A stretch of 64,000 bases of DNA from Nocardioides panzhihuensis (GCF_013408335.1 NZ_JACBZR010000001.1:682001-746000), one strand, 5' to 3'; positions 50,459 through 60,922 are shown, counted from the first letter of the stretch. Notes: generated by a model from the letters alone, not told the origin. Program-made: numbers and translations.

Positions 50459-51346
50459 CTACGGAGTGGGCGAGGAGTAGTAGCGGCAGCGGTGGTGCTC
50501 GGTGAAGCCGAGGCCCTCGTAGAGGGCGAGGCCGGCGTCGTTGTCGGTCTCCACGTGCAGCCAGGCGGCGCGAGCGCCACGCTCGGCGCCCCACTCCAGC
50601 AGGGTGGCGAGGGCCTTGGTGGCGATCCCCTGGCGACGGTGTGGCTCGGCGACCTCGAGGTCATGGATGGCCAGCCAGTCGTTCTTCATCGTGCCCATGA
50701 TCCGCGCGGTGTCGCGGAGGTTGATCAGCACCTGCGCGTCGTTGGCCTGCAGCTCGACGCGGGCGTCCTCGACGGGCGGCGGCAGGAGTCGCCGGGTGGC
50801 GGCGAGCCCGGCGAGCTGGAACTCGACGGTGACGTCCTCGACCCAGCCGCGCTCGACCACGGCCTCCTCGGCGGCGGACCCGACCTCGACCTTCACCCGG
50901 GGGTGCTTGTGGCGGCTCCGGTAGTAGCTCTCGACCCGGTCGAGCGCCGCCGCCAGACCGAGGCCGGGGTCGCCGATCGCCAGCGCGGAGTTGGGCCGCC
51001 GGCGGACAGAGACCTCGTGGTCGAAGAGCACCCACTCGCCCAAGGGCTCGGAGGTGGTGCCGGGGAAGATCGCGGCGCTGAGCAGCTCGGCCTCCCGCAC
51101 GCCGATCCGCAGACGTACGTTCGGCCGTGGCGGCACCGGCTTGCCGGAGACGATCTCGGCGACGGGCACCCTCACCTGCTCCCCGGACTCGCGCTCGATG
51201 ACCGCGGTGCCGTCGGCCCAGGACGTACAGACGCCGAGGATGTCGGTGAAGGCGGGGCCACCGGTGGGTCCGGTCTGGCCGGGGACGAGGCGGCGCACGA
51301 CGATCCGCTTGCCGACGACATGTGGTCCCAGGAGATGAGCAGGCAC
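50459..51346 (-). CDS. GNAT acetyltransferase with N-terminal SH3-like region
   Basis: A 295-residue protein. Residues 1-75 are a beta-rich Sm/SH3-like domain (GKRIVVRRLVPGQTGPTGGP, VCTSWADGTAVIERESGEQV). The C-terminal half is a GNAT fold with the acetyl-CoA motif VAEPHRRQGIATKALATLLE and YEGLGFTEHHRCRYY. This architecture commonly sits next to fdxA in actinobacteria and resembles the mycobacterial Rv0428c type. The acceptor is unknown. It is divergent from fdxA with 77 bases between starts. Confidence 0.82.
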   Translation of the reverse strand: MPAHLLGPHVVGKRIVVRRLVPGQTGPTGGPAFTDILGVCTSWADGTAVIERESGEQVRVPVAEIVSGKPVPPRPNVRLRIGVREAELLSAAIFPGTTSEPLGEWVLFDHEVSVRRRPNSALAIGDPGLGLAAALDRVESYYRSRHKHPRVKVEVGSAAEEAVVERGWVEDVTVEFQLAGLAATRRLLPPPVEDARVELQANDAQVLINLRDTARIMGTMKNDWLAIHDLEVAEPHRRQGIATKALATLLEWGAERGARAAWLHVETDNDAGLALYEGLGFTEHHRCRYYSSPTP

Positions 51347-51423
51347 GTGGGGATACTAGGCTGTCCTCGGAAGGGCCAGTCGCGCCCCTCTGACTTTCGT
51401 GAAACCGCTTGGAGGAGCCCCGA

Positions 51424-51747
51424 ATGACGTACGTCATCGCCCAGCCCTGTGTTGACGTGAAGGACAAGGCTTGCGTCGACGAATGTCCGGTGGACTGCAT
51501 CTACGAGGGCAAGCGGATGCTGTACATCCACCCCGACGAGTGTGTCGACTGCGGCGCCTGCGAGCCGGTGTGCCCGCCCGAGGCGATCTTCTACGAGGAC
51601 GACACCCCCGAGGAGTGGAAGGAGTACTACGACGCCAACGTCAAGTTCTTCGACGACCTCGGCTCGCCCGGTGGTGCTGCTCGCATGGGTGAGATCGACA
51701 AGGACCACCCGTTCGTCGCCGCGCTGCCCCCGCAGAACCAGGACTGA
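51424..51747 (+). CDS. fdxA: Seven-iron ferredoxin FdxA
   Basis: A 107-residue ferredoxin. The first cluster region is CVDVKDKACVDECPVDCIY and the second is CVDCGACEPVCPPEAI, the cysteine pattern of [3Fe-4S][4Fe-4S] seven-iron ferredoxins of actinobacteria. The C-terminal half (TPEEWKEYYDANVKFFDDLG) is the conserved FdxA tail. It carries electrons in the cytoplasm. GGAGGAG is 6 bases before the ATG. The dapC start overlaps its stop by one base (TGATG), a conserved actinobacterial pairing. Confidence 0.93.
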   Translation: MTYVIAQPCVDVKDKACVDECPVDCIYEGKRMLYIHPDECVDCGACEPVCPPEAIFYEDDTPEEWKEYYDANVKFFDDLGSPGGAARMGEIDKDHPFVAALPPQNQD

Positions 51748-52865
51748 TGCCGACTCCGTACGCGGCCTCGGTCCCGGTCTCGCAACGGCTGCCTGACTTC
51801 CCCTGGGACAAGCTCGCCTCGTTCAAGGAGAAGGCGTCCGCGCACGCCGGGGGGCTGGTCGACCTCTCGGTCGGGACCCCGGTGGACTCGACCCCGCAGG
51901 TCGTGCAGAACGCTCTGCGCGGGGCCGCTGACTCCCCGGGCTACCCGACGACGATCGGTACGCCCGCGGTGCGTCAGGCCGCGATCGACTGGCTCGCGCG
52001 CAACCACGGGGTCGACGGCCTCGCGCTGGACAACGTGCTGCCGGTGATCGGCTCCAAGGAGCTGATCGGGTCGCTGCCGCTGCATCTCGGCGTCGGACAG
52101 GGCGACCTCGTCGCCTACCCGGAGCTGGCCTACCCGACCTACGAGGTCTCTGCGGCGCTCGTCGGTGCCGACACCGTCGCCACCGACTCGCTGGTCGCCC
52201 TGGGGCCCAGGGTGCCGAAGATCCTGTGGATCAACTCCCCGTCCAACCCGAGCGGGCGGGTGCTGCCGGTGGAGCACCTGCGCAAGACGGTCGAGTGGGC
52301 GCGCGAGCGGGGCACGCTGCTGATCTCGGACGAGTGCTACATCGAGTGCGCCTGGGAGGCCGAGCCGGTCTCGGTGCTGCACCCCGACGTCTGCGGCGGC
52401 ACCTACGAGGGCATCCTCGCCGTCCACTCGCTCTCCAAGCGCTCCAACCTCGCGGGCTACCGCTGTGCCTTCGTCGCCGGAGACGCCTCCGTCCTCGGTG
52501 AGGTCCTCGCGGTCCGCAAGAACCTCGGCCTGCAGATGCCCGGCCCCCAGCAGGTCGCCATGGTCACGGCGCTCGCCGACGATCAGCACGCCAAGGAGCA
52601 GCACGCCCGCTACGCCGCCCGGCGCACCAAGCTCAAGGCGGCGCTGGAGTCGGCCGGCTTCCGCATCGACCACTCCGAGGCGTCCCTCTACCTGTGGTCG
52701 TCTCGCGAAGAGGACTGCTGGGCCACCGTCGACTGGCTCGCCGAGCGCGGCATCCTCGCCGCCCCCGGCGCCTTCTACGGCCGCGCCGGCCGGTCCCACG
52801 TCCGGATCGCCTTCACCGCCACCGACGAGCGCGTCGACGCCGCGGTCTCCCGTCTGGCCGAATAG
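51747..52865 (+). CDS. dapC: N-succinyldiaminopimelate aminotransferase DapC
   Basis: A 372-residue class I/II PLP aminotransferase. It has SVGTPVDSTP at the N-terminus, IGSKELIGSLP, NSPSNPSGR and the PLP-lysine region SLSKRSNLAGYR (Lys near 231), and ends with RIAFTATDERVDAAVSRL. In actinobacteria the enzyme encoded next to fdxA is the succinyldiaminopimelate transaminase, converting N-succinyl-2-amino-6-ketopimelate to N-succinyl-LL-diaminopimelate for lysine and peptidoglycan. The nearby dapD supplies its substrate. Translation is coupled to fdxA by the TGATG overlap. A hairpin follows at 52913. Confidence 0.9.
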   Translation: MPTPYAASVPVSQRLPDFPWDKLASFKEKASAHAGGLVDLSVGTPVDSTPQVVQNALRGAADSPGYPTTIGTPAVRQAAIDWLARNHGVDGLALDNVLPVIGSKELIGSLPLHLGVGQGDLVAYPELAYPTYEVSAALVGADTVATDSLVALGPRVPKILWINSPSNPSGRVLPVEHLRKTVEWARERGTLLISDECYIECAWEAEPVSVLHPDVCGGTYEGILAVHSLSKRSNLAGYRCAFVAGDASVLGEVLAVRKNLGLQMPGPQQVAMVTALADDQHAKEQHARYAARRTKLKAALESAGFRIDHSEASLYLWSSREEDCWATVDWLAERGILAAPGAFYGRAGRSHVRIAFTATDERVDAAVSRLAE

Positions 52866-52870
52866 ACCCC

Positions 52871-52918
52871 GCCGAGGCGTCACGTACGTCGGCCGAGGCG
52901 TCACCTACGTCGGCCGAG
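52871..52918 (+). repeat. Tandem 21-bp repeat after dapC
   Basis: The unit GCCGAGGCGTCACSTACGTCG occurs twice in full, with one base different (S = G or C), plus a partial third copy GCCGAG that runs into the terminator hairpin. It starts 6 bases after the dapC stop codon. Confidence 0.75.
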
Positions 52919-52942
52919 TGGGCACTGGATTGCCAACTCGGC
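52913..52942. terminator. Terminator hairpin between dapC and the convergent gene
   Basis: GCCGAGTGGGCA and TGCCAACTCGGC form a 12-bp stem with one G-T pair around a short loop, between convergent genes. There is no T-run. The partial third tandem repeat supplies its left arm. Confidence 0.7.
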
Positions 52943-52965
52943 CAGCGGGAGTGACGTCTCGGCGG

Positions 52966-54000
52966 TCAGTCGGCGACGTCGACGTGGACGTGGTCGCGGT
53001 GCTCGAGGATCGACATGTCGCCCTGGCGGGGCGGGAGGTCGTAGTCGCGCCACCCGGCGGCGGAGCGGAGCTTGGTCCAGATGCGGTCGTCGAAGATGAC
53101 GGTCTCGATGTCGAGACGGTCGGCGTTGGCGACGAGATACTGTGCCACCGCCCAGCCCTTGATGTTGTTGCGCGCGTTGATCGGCCGGAAGAAGTAGTCG
53201 ACGGCGCGGCCCTCGTAGTGGGCCGAGCCGACCATGTGTCCGGTGGAAACGCCACCCGGCTGGAAACCGCCTTCGGGGACCCGGCCGAAGGCGCCGCGTA
53301 CGTCCTCGCGCAATGCCTCCGCACGCGAGGTGAGTCCGGCCCCGCTGAGCTCGTCGGGGGCCTCGTCGGCGCTGCCCTTGACGACGCAGGAGAACGCCTC
53401 GGGGGTGTTGCCGGTGAGCGCGGAGGCGAGGGCCCGCGCCTCCGGCTCGGCGTCGCGGTAGGAGTCGCGGGAGCCGTCGCCGATCTGCTGGGCGACGCCC
53501 GGCACGGACTGCCGGCGATAGTCGGTGACACCGGAGAGGCGGTCGTAGAGGGCGGACGCCTCCGAGGCCGGCCGGTCGAGATCGTGGTCGGCGAGCTCGA
53601 CCGCGAGCACGACGGAGGCCGCGCGGGCGGGGAGCCCGCGGCGTACGGCTTCGGCGGCGATCGCCGAGGCGTGCTCGGCCTGCTCGGAGGAGAGGTCGTA
53701 GGTCTCGCCGTCGGCGGTGACGGTGCAGCTCTCGGAGGAGAAGACCGGGATGCCGCTGATCCCGACGCCCAGCACACGCAGGCCCGCGAAGAGCAGCGCG
53801 ACGGCGATCACGACGCCGAGGACGATGAGGTGCTTGCGCACCGGCCGGAGCTGCTTCCTGGCTTCGCGCGCGGACTTGCGCAGCGCCTCGCGCGCCGGCT
53901 CCGGCAGACGCGGCGCCGAGGGCCGCCCGGGCGGGGTCGGCGTGCCTGGGGGCGGACTGGTCGGCGGACCCCCGGTTGCGCTCACGTCACCAATCTTCAC
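52966..54000 (-). CDS. Membrane-anchored protein, degenerate paralogue of the lysozyme-like neighbour
   Basis: A 344-residue protein. The N-terminus is Pro-rich, a basic stretch and one membrane helix (about residues 57-80) follow, and the rest is extracytoplasmic. Its core (AEAVRRGLPARAASVVLAVE, then EARALASALTGNTPEAFSC) aligns with the neighbour at 54013-54861, but the segment with the neighbour's catalytic Glu and GLFQQRPSMGWG is replaced by an Asp/Arg-rich sequence without it. The C-terminus adds GSAHYEGRAVDYFFRPINAR and HRDHVHVDV, which resemble a peptidase M15-like zinc pattern (H-x-G-x-A-x-D and HxH). It may be a different hydrolase. Last gene of the dapD run. Confidence 0.65.
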   Translation of the reverse strand: MKIGDVSATGGPPTSPPPGTPTPPGRPSAPRLPEPAREALRKSAREARKQLRPVRKHLIVLGVVIAVALLFAGLRVLGVGISGIPVFSSESCTVTADGETYDLSSEQAEHASAIAAEAVRRGLPARAASVVLAVELADHDLDRPASEASALYDRLSGVTDYRRQSVPGVAQQIGDGSRDSYRDAEPEARALASALTGNTPEAFSCVVKGSADEAPDELSGAGLTSRAEALREDVRGAFGRVPEGGFQPGGVSTGHMVGSAHYEGRAVDYFFRPINARNNIKGWAVAQYLVANADRLDIETVIFDDRIWTKLRSAAGWRDYDLPPRQGDMSILEHRDHVHVDVAD

Positions 54001-54012
54001 GTACGGAAAAAG

Positions 54013-54861
54013 TCATGCCAGGGTGATGACGATGCGCTCGCCGCTGGCGTCGGGGGTCTCGGCCCATTCCTCGTCCTTGCCGGCCGACCAGGTGCGGCCG
54101 TCGTAGGCGATGGAGGTGGCGCCGAACTCGCTCGCCCGGGCGAGTACGTAGTGGGCGGCCGTCCAGCCGCCGCGCTCGCCGGTCTTGCCGGCTTCGACCG
54201 GGATCACCACGGTCGATCCCTCCACCCGAGCCCGGCGGACCATGCCGCCGAGCAGCTGGTTGATCTCGGTCTTGGTCGCCTGGGGCTTCCCGGACCCGGC
54301 CTCCGGCTCGTCGATCCGGCAGGACAGCGCGGCGGGGGAGTAGCCGCTGATCGCGGAGGCGATCGCGCGGCCCTCGTCCTCGTGGTCGGCGTACGCCTCG
54401 GGGAACGCCGAGCGCTGCACCTCCTGGGCCGCCTCGGTGACCACCATGTCCTCGTAGCCCTCGATCTTCACCAGCGCGTCGTAGAACTTGTTGGTGGCGT
54501 AGATCGGGTCCTGGACCTGCTCCTCGGTGCCCCAGCCCATCGACGGACGCTGCTGGAAGAGGCCGAGCGAGTCCCGGTCGCCATGGCTGATGTTGTAGAG
54601 CTTCGACTCCTGGATGGCGGTCGCGATCGCGATCGTCGCAGCCCGCGCGGGCAGGCCCCGTTTGAGGCCGAGCGCGGTGATCACGGCCGCGTTGCCCATC
54701 TGCTCGGGGTCGAAGCGCGCCTCGTACTCGCCTGCGACCGCCGTGCAGTGCTGCAGGTCGGGCAGGATCGAGTCCAGCTTGTCCGTCGCGGCCTGGACGA
54801 CCCAGTAGATGCCGCCGGCGATCACGCCGAGTACCACCAGTGTGGTGACGAGCTTCTTCAA
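54013..54861 (-). CDS. Lysozyme-like (transglycosylase-fold) secreted or anchored protein
   Basis: A 282-residue protein. One N-terminal hydrophobic helix (about residues 3-25) serves as anchor or signal. The core ALGLKRGLPARAATIAIATA leads to IQESKLYNI and SLGLFQQRPSMGWG, a lysozyme-like pattern with the probable catalytic Glu in QESK, followed by DPIYATNKFYDAL. Such proteins probably act on peptidoglycan glycan strands. The start is TTG at 54861, the only one giving this N-terminus. It lies 26 bases after dapD and 12 bases before its paralogue, all on one strand, linking precursor supply to wall turnover. Confidence 0.7.
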   Translation of the reverse strand: MKKLVTTLVVLGVIAGGIYWVVQAATDKLDSILPDLQHCTAVAGEYEARFDPEQMGNAAVITALGLKRGLPARAATIAIATAIQESKLYNISHGDRDSLGLFQQRPSMGWGTEEQVQDPIYATNKFYDALVKIEGYEDMVVTEAAQEVQRSAFPEAYADHEDEGRAIASAISGYSPAALSCRIDEPEAGSGKPQATKTEINQLLGGMVRRARVEGSTVVIPVEAGKTGERGGWTAAHYVLARASEFGATSIAYDGRTWSAGKDEEWAETPDASGERIVITLA

Positions 54862-54887
54862 CGGAGCACTCTGGTCTTCGGCGCGGG

Positions 54888-55832
54888 TCAGTTGGCGTGG
54901 AGGGCGGCGTTGAGCTCGATGCCCTCGCCCTTCCACGGAACGGCCTCGATGGCGCCGCTGACCGAGTTGCGGCGGAAGAGGATGTTGGAGGCCCCGGAGA
55001 GCTCGCCGGCCTTCTTGACGGTGCCGTCGGGGAGCGTGACCTTGGTCCCGTACGTCACGTAGCACCCGGCCTCGATGACGGCGTCGTCGCCCAGGGAGAT
55101 GCCGAGGCCGGAGTTGGCGCCGAGCAGGCAGCGCTTGCCGACCGAGATCACGGCCTTGCCGCCACCGGAGAGGGTACCCATGATCGAGGCGCCGCCACCG
55201 ACGTCGGAGCCGTCGCCGACGACGACCCCACCGGAGATCCGGCCCTCGACCATCGAGGCGCCGAGAGTGCCGGCGTTGAAGTTGACGAAGCCCTCGTGCA
55301 TCACGGTGGTGCCGGCGGCCAGGTGGGCGCCTAGGCGGACACGGTCGGCGTCGCCGATCCGGATGCCGCTCGGGACGACGTAGTCGACCATCCGCGGGAA
55401 CTTGTCCACGCCGTAGACGGTCACGTGCTGGCCCGCGGCGCGCAGGCGCGCGCGGGTGAGCTCGAAGCCCTCGACGGCGCACGGGCCGGCGCTGGTCCAC
55501 ACCACGTTGGTGAGCAGGCCGAAGATGCCGTCGAGGTTCTGCCCGTGCGGCTGCACGAGGCGGTGGGAGAGGAGGTGGAGCCGCAGCCAGACGTCCTCGG
55601 CCGTCTCGGGCGCGGTCTCGAGGTCCTTGACCTCGACGACGGCGACCCGCTTGGTGACCTGACGGACCTCGTCGGCGCCCTCGAGCGCGGTGAGCTCGGC
55701 CGGCGCGGTCGCGTCGGCGGGCTTCTCACCCAGCTGGGGCGTGGGGAACCACACGTCGAGCACACTGCCCTTGTCGGATCCAGTGTCGGCGGCGTACGTC
55801 ACGAGGCCGAAGGCCCAAGCTGCATTCGTCAC
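54888..55832 (-). CDS. dapD: Tetrahydrodipicolinate N-succinyltransferase DapD
   Basis: A 314-residue actinobacterial-type DapD. The N-terminal domain leads to a left-handed beta-helix of hexapeptide repeats ([57 protein letters not shown]), ending with [19 protein letters not shown]. It transfers a succinyl group from succinyl-CoA to tetrahydrodipicolinate on the route to diaminopimelate and lysine. The companion dapC gene is 2.0 kb away in opposite orientation. Two cell-wall-like genes follow on its own strand, close enough for one operon. Confidence 0.93.
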   Translation of the reverse strand: MTNAAWAFGLVTYAADTGSDKGSVLDVWFPTPQLGEKPADATAPAELTALEGADEVRQVTKRVAVVEVKDLETAPETAEDVWLRLHLLSHRLVQPHGQNLDGIFGLLTNVVWTSAGPCAVEGFELTRARLRAAGQHVTVYGVDKFPRMVDYVVPSGIRIGDADRVRLGAHLAAGTTVMHEGFVNFNAGTLGASMVEGRISGGVVVGDGSDVGGGASIMGTLSGGGKAVISVGKRCLLGANSGLGISLGDDAVIEAGCYVTYGTKVTLPDGTVKKAGELSGASNILFRRNSVSGAIEAVPWKGEGIELNAALHAN

Positions 55833-55900
55833 GGGGCGCAGTCTAGTGGCCGAGCCTGAGCGGTCCCTTATCGACGGTCTCGACGTGCGAACATGAGCAG

Positions 55901-56191
55901 GTGAGCAAGAAGAGCGCGCTGCCTATGCCCCAGCTCCTCCAGGCCGAGGACGGCACCTGGACCCTGGAGGTCCCCGGAGTGGCGACCAGCAAGGGCCACC
56001 CGGCGCCGGAGTGGGCGATGGCCAAAGGCGTGGAGGTCGTACGCCGCGCCGCCTCCGACATCGTCCGGAGCTGGATCAACGGCAAACCGGTCAGCGACGC
56101 CGAGAAGCAGGTCGTCCTGCTCGTCACCCGAGGTGACTCGCAGGTCTACGCCTGGCTCGACGCCGCCTTCACCGACGACAGCCCCCGCTAG
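55901..56191 (+). CDS. Small uncharacterised protein
   Basis: A 96-residue protein I do not recognise. It starts at GTG 55901 (Met-Ser-Lys-Lys-Ser), has an apparent beta strand pair ([11 protein letters not shown]), a helical middle ([20 protein letters not shown]) and a strand-helix end ([20 protein letters not shown]). No signal peptide or metal motif is visible. It is divergent from dapD with 68 bases between starts and is followed by a REP-like palindrome. Coding potential is supported by frame and composition only. Confidence 0.55.
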   Translation: MSKKSALPMPQLLQAEDGTWTLEVPGVATSKGHPAPEWAMAKGVEVVRRAASDIVRSWINGKPVSDAEKQVVLLVTRGDSQVYAWLDAAFTDDSPR

Positions 56192-56216
56192 ATCGCTAGC
56201 AGCAGCGAGTGCCTCC

Positions 56217-56241
56217 GGTGGTCGAGCTTGTCGAGACCACC
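56217..56241. repeat. REP-like palindrome beside ybdD
   Basis: GGTGGTCGAGCTTGTCGAGACCACC has 7-bp outer arms (GGTGGTC/GACCACC) and inner TCGA symmetry. It lies between two convergent genes. AGCAGCAGCGAG occurs on both sides (56198-56209 and 56255-56266), the second copy being the last codons of ybdD. Confidence 0.7.
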
Positions 56242-56252
56242 CACGCGACATC

Positions 56253-56434
56253 TCAGCAGCAGCGAGCCTGCGGGTTGTGCTCCTTCTCGTCGGCCCGGTG
56301 ACGTTCGAACGCGCGCCGACTCATCGGCTCGACGCCCTCGTGCTCGCACCGAGCGACGTACTCGTCCCACTTCGCCTCCCCGGTCGCCTGGCGGAGCAGC
56401 CGCCAGGCGCCGGCGAGACGATCGGTCAGCACTG

Positions 56435-56438
<4 letters not shown>
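56253..56438 (-). CDS. ybdD: YbdD/YjiX family small protein linked to CstA
   Basis: A 61-residue protein of the YbdD/YjiX (DUF466) family. The core WRLLRQATGEAKWDEYVARC is typical, as are the histidine/cysteine-rich middle and the C-terminal Cys-Cys. The GTG start at 56438 overlaps the cstA stop (GTGA), so translation is coupled. YbdD-type proteins are needed with CstA/BtsT-type carriers for peptide or pyruvate uptake in enterobacteria; the same partnership is inferred here. A REP-like palindrome follows its stop. Confidence 0.85.
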
Positions 56439-58624
<2,186 letters not shown>

Positions 58625-58711
58625 GGTCTCCCTTTGATTCAGCGCGGTAACGGTCTTTGTGACCGCTGTCTCAGCCTAGTCTCAGGAACTGCCTGTTGGG
58701 CAGGGGAGGGG

Positions 58712-59281
58712 CTACTGCCCGGTACGCCCGTCGATGACCTCGCGCAGCAGGTCGGCATGGCCTGCGTGGCGGGCGTACTCCTCGATCATGTGGACCAGGA
58801 TGTCGCGGATGCTGATCGGCTCGCCGCCGCGGCCGACATCCCGGGTCTCGCCGAGCACCGAGTCGTCGATGGTGTCGAGCCACTCGTCGGCTGCCGCGAC
58901 CTGCTCACGCCAGCTGGCGAACGCCTCGTCGACCGACTCCTGGGTCGGCTCCACCTTGTGGAAGCCGCCGGTGGGGTCGTCGGCGTCGAGCCGCGGCAGG
59001 TCGAGGTTCTCCTTCAGCACGCGCTGGAACCAGCTCTGCTCGACCCGCGCCATGTGGCGGATCAGTCCGAGCAGGCTCAGGTCGCTCGGCGGCACGCTCT
59101 GTTTCGCCAGATCCTCGGGCCCGAGGTCCTGGCACTTGAGCTCGAGGGTGAGCCGGTAGTGACGCAGATAGTCGCGGTAGTTCGCCAGCTCACCGACGGC
59201 GGGCTTGTCCTGGTGGCGTGGGTCCTCGCTGTCGGGAAGCCAGACGCCGTCGAAACCCACCTGCCGCTGATCGTTGCTCAT
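58712..59281 (-). CDS. DinB/DUF664 family protein (possible mycothiol-dependent enzyme)
   Basis: A 189-residue four-helix protein. Its three histidines are in SLLGLIRHMARVEQSW and DILVHMIEEYARHAGHADLL, the metal site expected for the DinB superfamily. The subfamily (DUF664, common in actinobacteria with mycothiol) includes mycothiol S-transferases. It shares the HMI-E-ARHAGH motif with the protein at 19511-19987 but is otherwise distinct. Substrate unknown. It lies upstream of cstA on the same strand, 87 bases away, and is probably transcribed separately. Confidence 0.78.
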   Translation of the reverse strand: MSNDQRQVGFDGVWLPDSEDPRHQDKPAVGELANYRDYLRHYRLTLELKCQDLGPEDLAKQSVPPSDLSLLGLIRHMARVEQSWFQRVLKENLDLPRLDADDPTGGFHKVEPTQESVDEAFASWREQVAAADEWLDTIDDSVLGETRDVGRGGEPISIRDILVHMIEEYARHAGHADLLREVIDGRTGQ

Positions 59282-59338
59282 GCGGCCACCTTGGCTGAGA
59301 GCCGGGCCCTTTGACCAATGATTTCAGGCTTCGGTGCC

Positions 59339-60109
59339 TCAGGCTCCGAAGCTCGGCCGGCGCTTCTCGAGGAAGGCGTTGATGCCCTCGCGGCCGGAGG
59401 CCGAGGCGCCGAGCGCGGAGATCGACTCGGCCTCTCGGCGCAGGGCCGACTCGGGACTGGGGTCCGCCACGTCGCGGACGAGGCGCTTGGTGCGAGCGAG
59501 GGCCTCGGGGGACCCGGCCAGAAGGGTCGCGACGACCTCGTCGACCGCGGTGGCGAGCTCCTCGGCAGGTACGACGCGGGCGACCAGCCCGGCGTCGAAG
59601 GCCTCTGTCGCGGACAGCATGTCGCCCAGCAGGGTCAGCCGGAGCACCCGGTGCAGGCCGAGGGTGTGCACGAGGAGAGACCCACCGCCGTCGACCGAGA
59701 GCCCGACCTTGGCATAGGCGAGGCTGAACTTCGCCTTGTCGGTGGCGATGACGATGTCGGCGGCCGCGGCCAGCGGGAAGCCGACCCCCGCGGCCGTGCC
59801 CTGGACGGCGCTGACCACGATCGCGTCACAGCGTACGAGCTCGGTGATCATCCGGTTGGCACTCTCGGCGAGCTCGAGGATGTAGGGCCCCAGGTCGTCG
59901 GCGGCCGCGAAGCCGGCAAGGTCACCGCCGACGGAGAAGTACTTCCCCTCCGCGGCCAGCACGATCACCCGCGCCGAGTCGGCCTTGGCCCGCAGGATCG
60001 CCGCCAGCATCTCCGCGCCCGCCTCGGGCCTGAACACGTTGCCCCGGTCCGGGTTGGTCATCGTGATGCGCGCGCAGCCGTCGGTGAACTCGTAGCGAAT
60101 CAGGCTCAT
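59339..60109 (-). CDS. Enoyl-CoA hydratase/isomerase family protein
   Basis: A 256-residue crotonase-fold protein. It has the oxyanion region SAVQGTAAGVGFPLAAAAD and the C-terminal RRPSFGA tail. At the hydratase glutamate positions it reads SLAYAKVGLSVDGGGSLLVH: the second acidic residue is Asp in VDGGGS rather than the Glu of true hydratases. Such Asp-containing members (PaaG type) often isomerise double bonds, so isomerase is the better guess. No other beta-oxidation genes adjoin it. It lies 57 bases downstream of the DinB gene start on the same strand. Confidence 0.8.
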   Translation of the reverse strand: MSLIRYEFTDGCARITMTNPDRGNVFRPEAGAEMLAAILRAKADSARVIVLAAEGKYFSVGGDLAGFAAADDLGPYILELAESANRMITELVRCDAIVVSAVQGTAAGVGFPLAAAADIVIATDKAKFSLAYAKVGLSVDGGGSLLVHTLGLHRVLRLTLLGDMLSATEAFDAGLVARVVPAEELATAVDEVVATLLAGSPEALARTKRLVRDVADPSPESALRREAESISALGASASGREGINAFLEKRRPSFGA

Positions 60110-60199
60110 GCGCGCATCCTGCCAGGTGTCGAGTCGGCTCGCATCGTCGCTCGTGCGGGGTCAGATCGATGTCCTGGCCGGCGCGGATAGGGTCATCGC

Positions 60200-60661
60200 G
60201 TGATCCAGGATGAACGATTCACCGTCAGTCGGGTGCCGGTCGTGGACACCTATGCGCTGCGGGCGAAGGTGTTGCGCAACGGCGGTCCGCCGGAGGCGGC
60301 GAGGATCACCGGCGACGACGATCCGGGGGTCGCGACGTACGCCGCTACGGACGCCGACGGGACCGTCGTCGGCTGCGTCGGGCTCTTTCCGGAACCCTGC
60401 CCTGACCTGCCCGAACATCCCGGCAAGGGGTGGCGGATCAGGGGGATGGCGACCGAGGACGGATGGCGCGGGACAGGTGTCGGGACGCAGGTGCTGAAGG
60501 CCGCCCTCGACCATGTCGCGGCCGAGGGCGGTGGGCTGGTGTGGTGCAACGCTCGTACGTCGGCGGCGGAGTTCTACCGGCGAGCCGGTTTCGTGGAGAT
60601 CGGCGAGCACTGGGACGACCCGGAGATCGGCCCGCACGTGCGGATGTGGCGCGCGGTCTGA
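60200..60661 (+). CDS. GNAT family N-acetyltransferase
   Basis: A 153-residue GNAT protein. The acetyl-CoA binding motif is RIRGMATEDGWRGTGVGTQV (R/Q-x-x-G-x-G/A type), followed by VWCNARTSAAEFYRRAGFVE with the conserved NARxSA and FYRRxGF elements. The acceptor is unknown. The GTG at 60200 fits family length. It is divergent from the crotonase gene (90 bases between starts) and precedes the ileS leader. Confidence 0.82.
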   Translation: MIQDERFTVSRVPVVDTYALRAKVLRNGGPPEAARITGDDDPGVATYAATDADGTVVGCVGLFPEPCPDLPEHPGKGWRIRGMATEDGWRGTGVGTQVLKAALDHVAAEGGGLVWCNARTSAAEFYRRAGFVEIGEHWDDPEIGPHVRMWRAV

Positions 60662-60689
60662 TCGGGTTCGCGTGGCGGGCGCCGGGCGG

Positions 60690-60922
60690 CGTACTCTCTT
60701 CCTTACAGGCGTTCGAGCCGTCATCAGCGGCGAGCCCCGGGAAGAAAGCCTCCGGCAGATCGAAGGCAAGTAGAACCCGGCGGGAGTGGCCCGTCACAGC
60801 CGTAACGAAGTGGCGATCTCGACAAGCTCGATCACCGGGATCGTAAGCAGGGTGGTACCGCGGTCGAAAGATCGTCCCTGTGGTGAAGACAACCCACTAC
60901 CACCCAGCAGGAGATGCCGCCG
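60690..60922 (+). promoter_or_regulatory. Translational T-box riboswitch of ileS
   Basis: This 260-base gene-free stretch is the ileS leader. Near its start, GCCGTCATCAGCGGC forms a small stem whose loop presents ATC followed by A, a plausible isoleucine specifier. The T-box AGGGTGGTACCGCGG is at 60849-60863, and its partner GATCGTCCCTG follows. TGGT in the T-box predicts an A discriminator base, correct for tRNA-Ile. There is no terminator; CTGTGGTG can pair with CACCCAG next to the ribosome site AGCAGGAG, so control is probably by hiding that site, as described for actinobacterial ileS leaders. An REP-like palindrome sits at 60814-60839. Confidence 0.88.
60814..60839. repeat. REP-like palindrome inside the ileS T-box leader
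   Basis: GATCTCGACAAGCTCGATCACCGG differs from the GGTCTCGACAAGCTCGACCACC form by paired changes in the two arms (GGTC/GACC to GATC/GATC), so the stem is kept. It lies between the specifier stem and the T-box, where stem II/III structures normally are. Confidence 0.5.

Noticed and set aside
58625..58711. CRP/GlxR site upstream of cstA
   Set aside because: GTGAC and GTAAC-like half-sites are present but not as the TGTGA-N6-TCACA palindrome; the best reading has wrong orientation.
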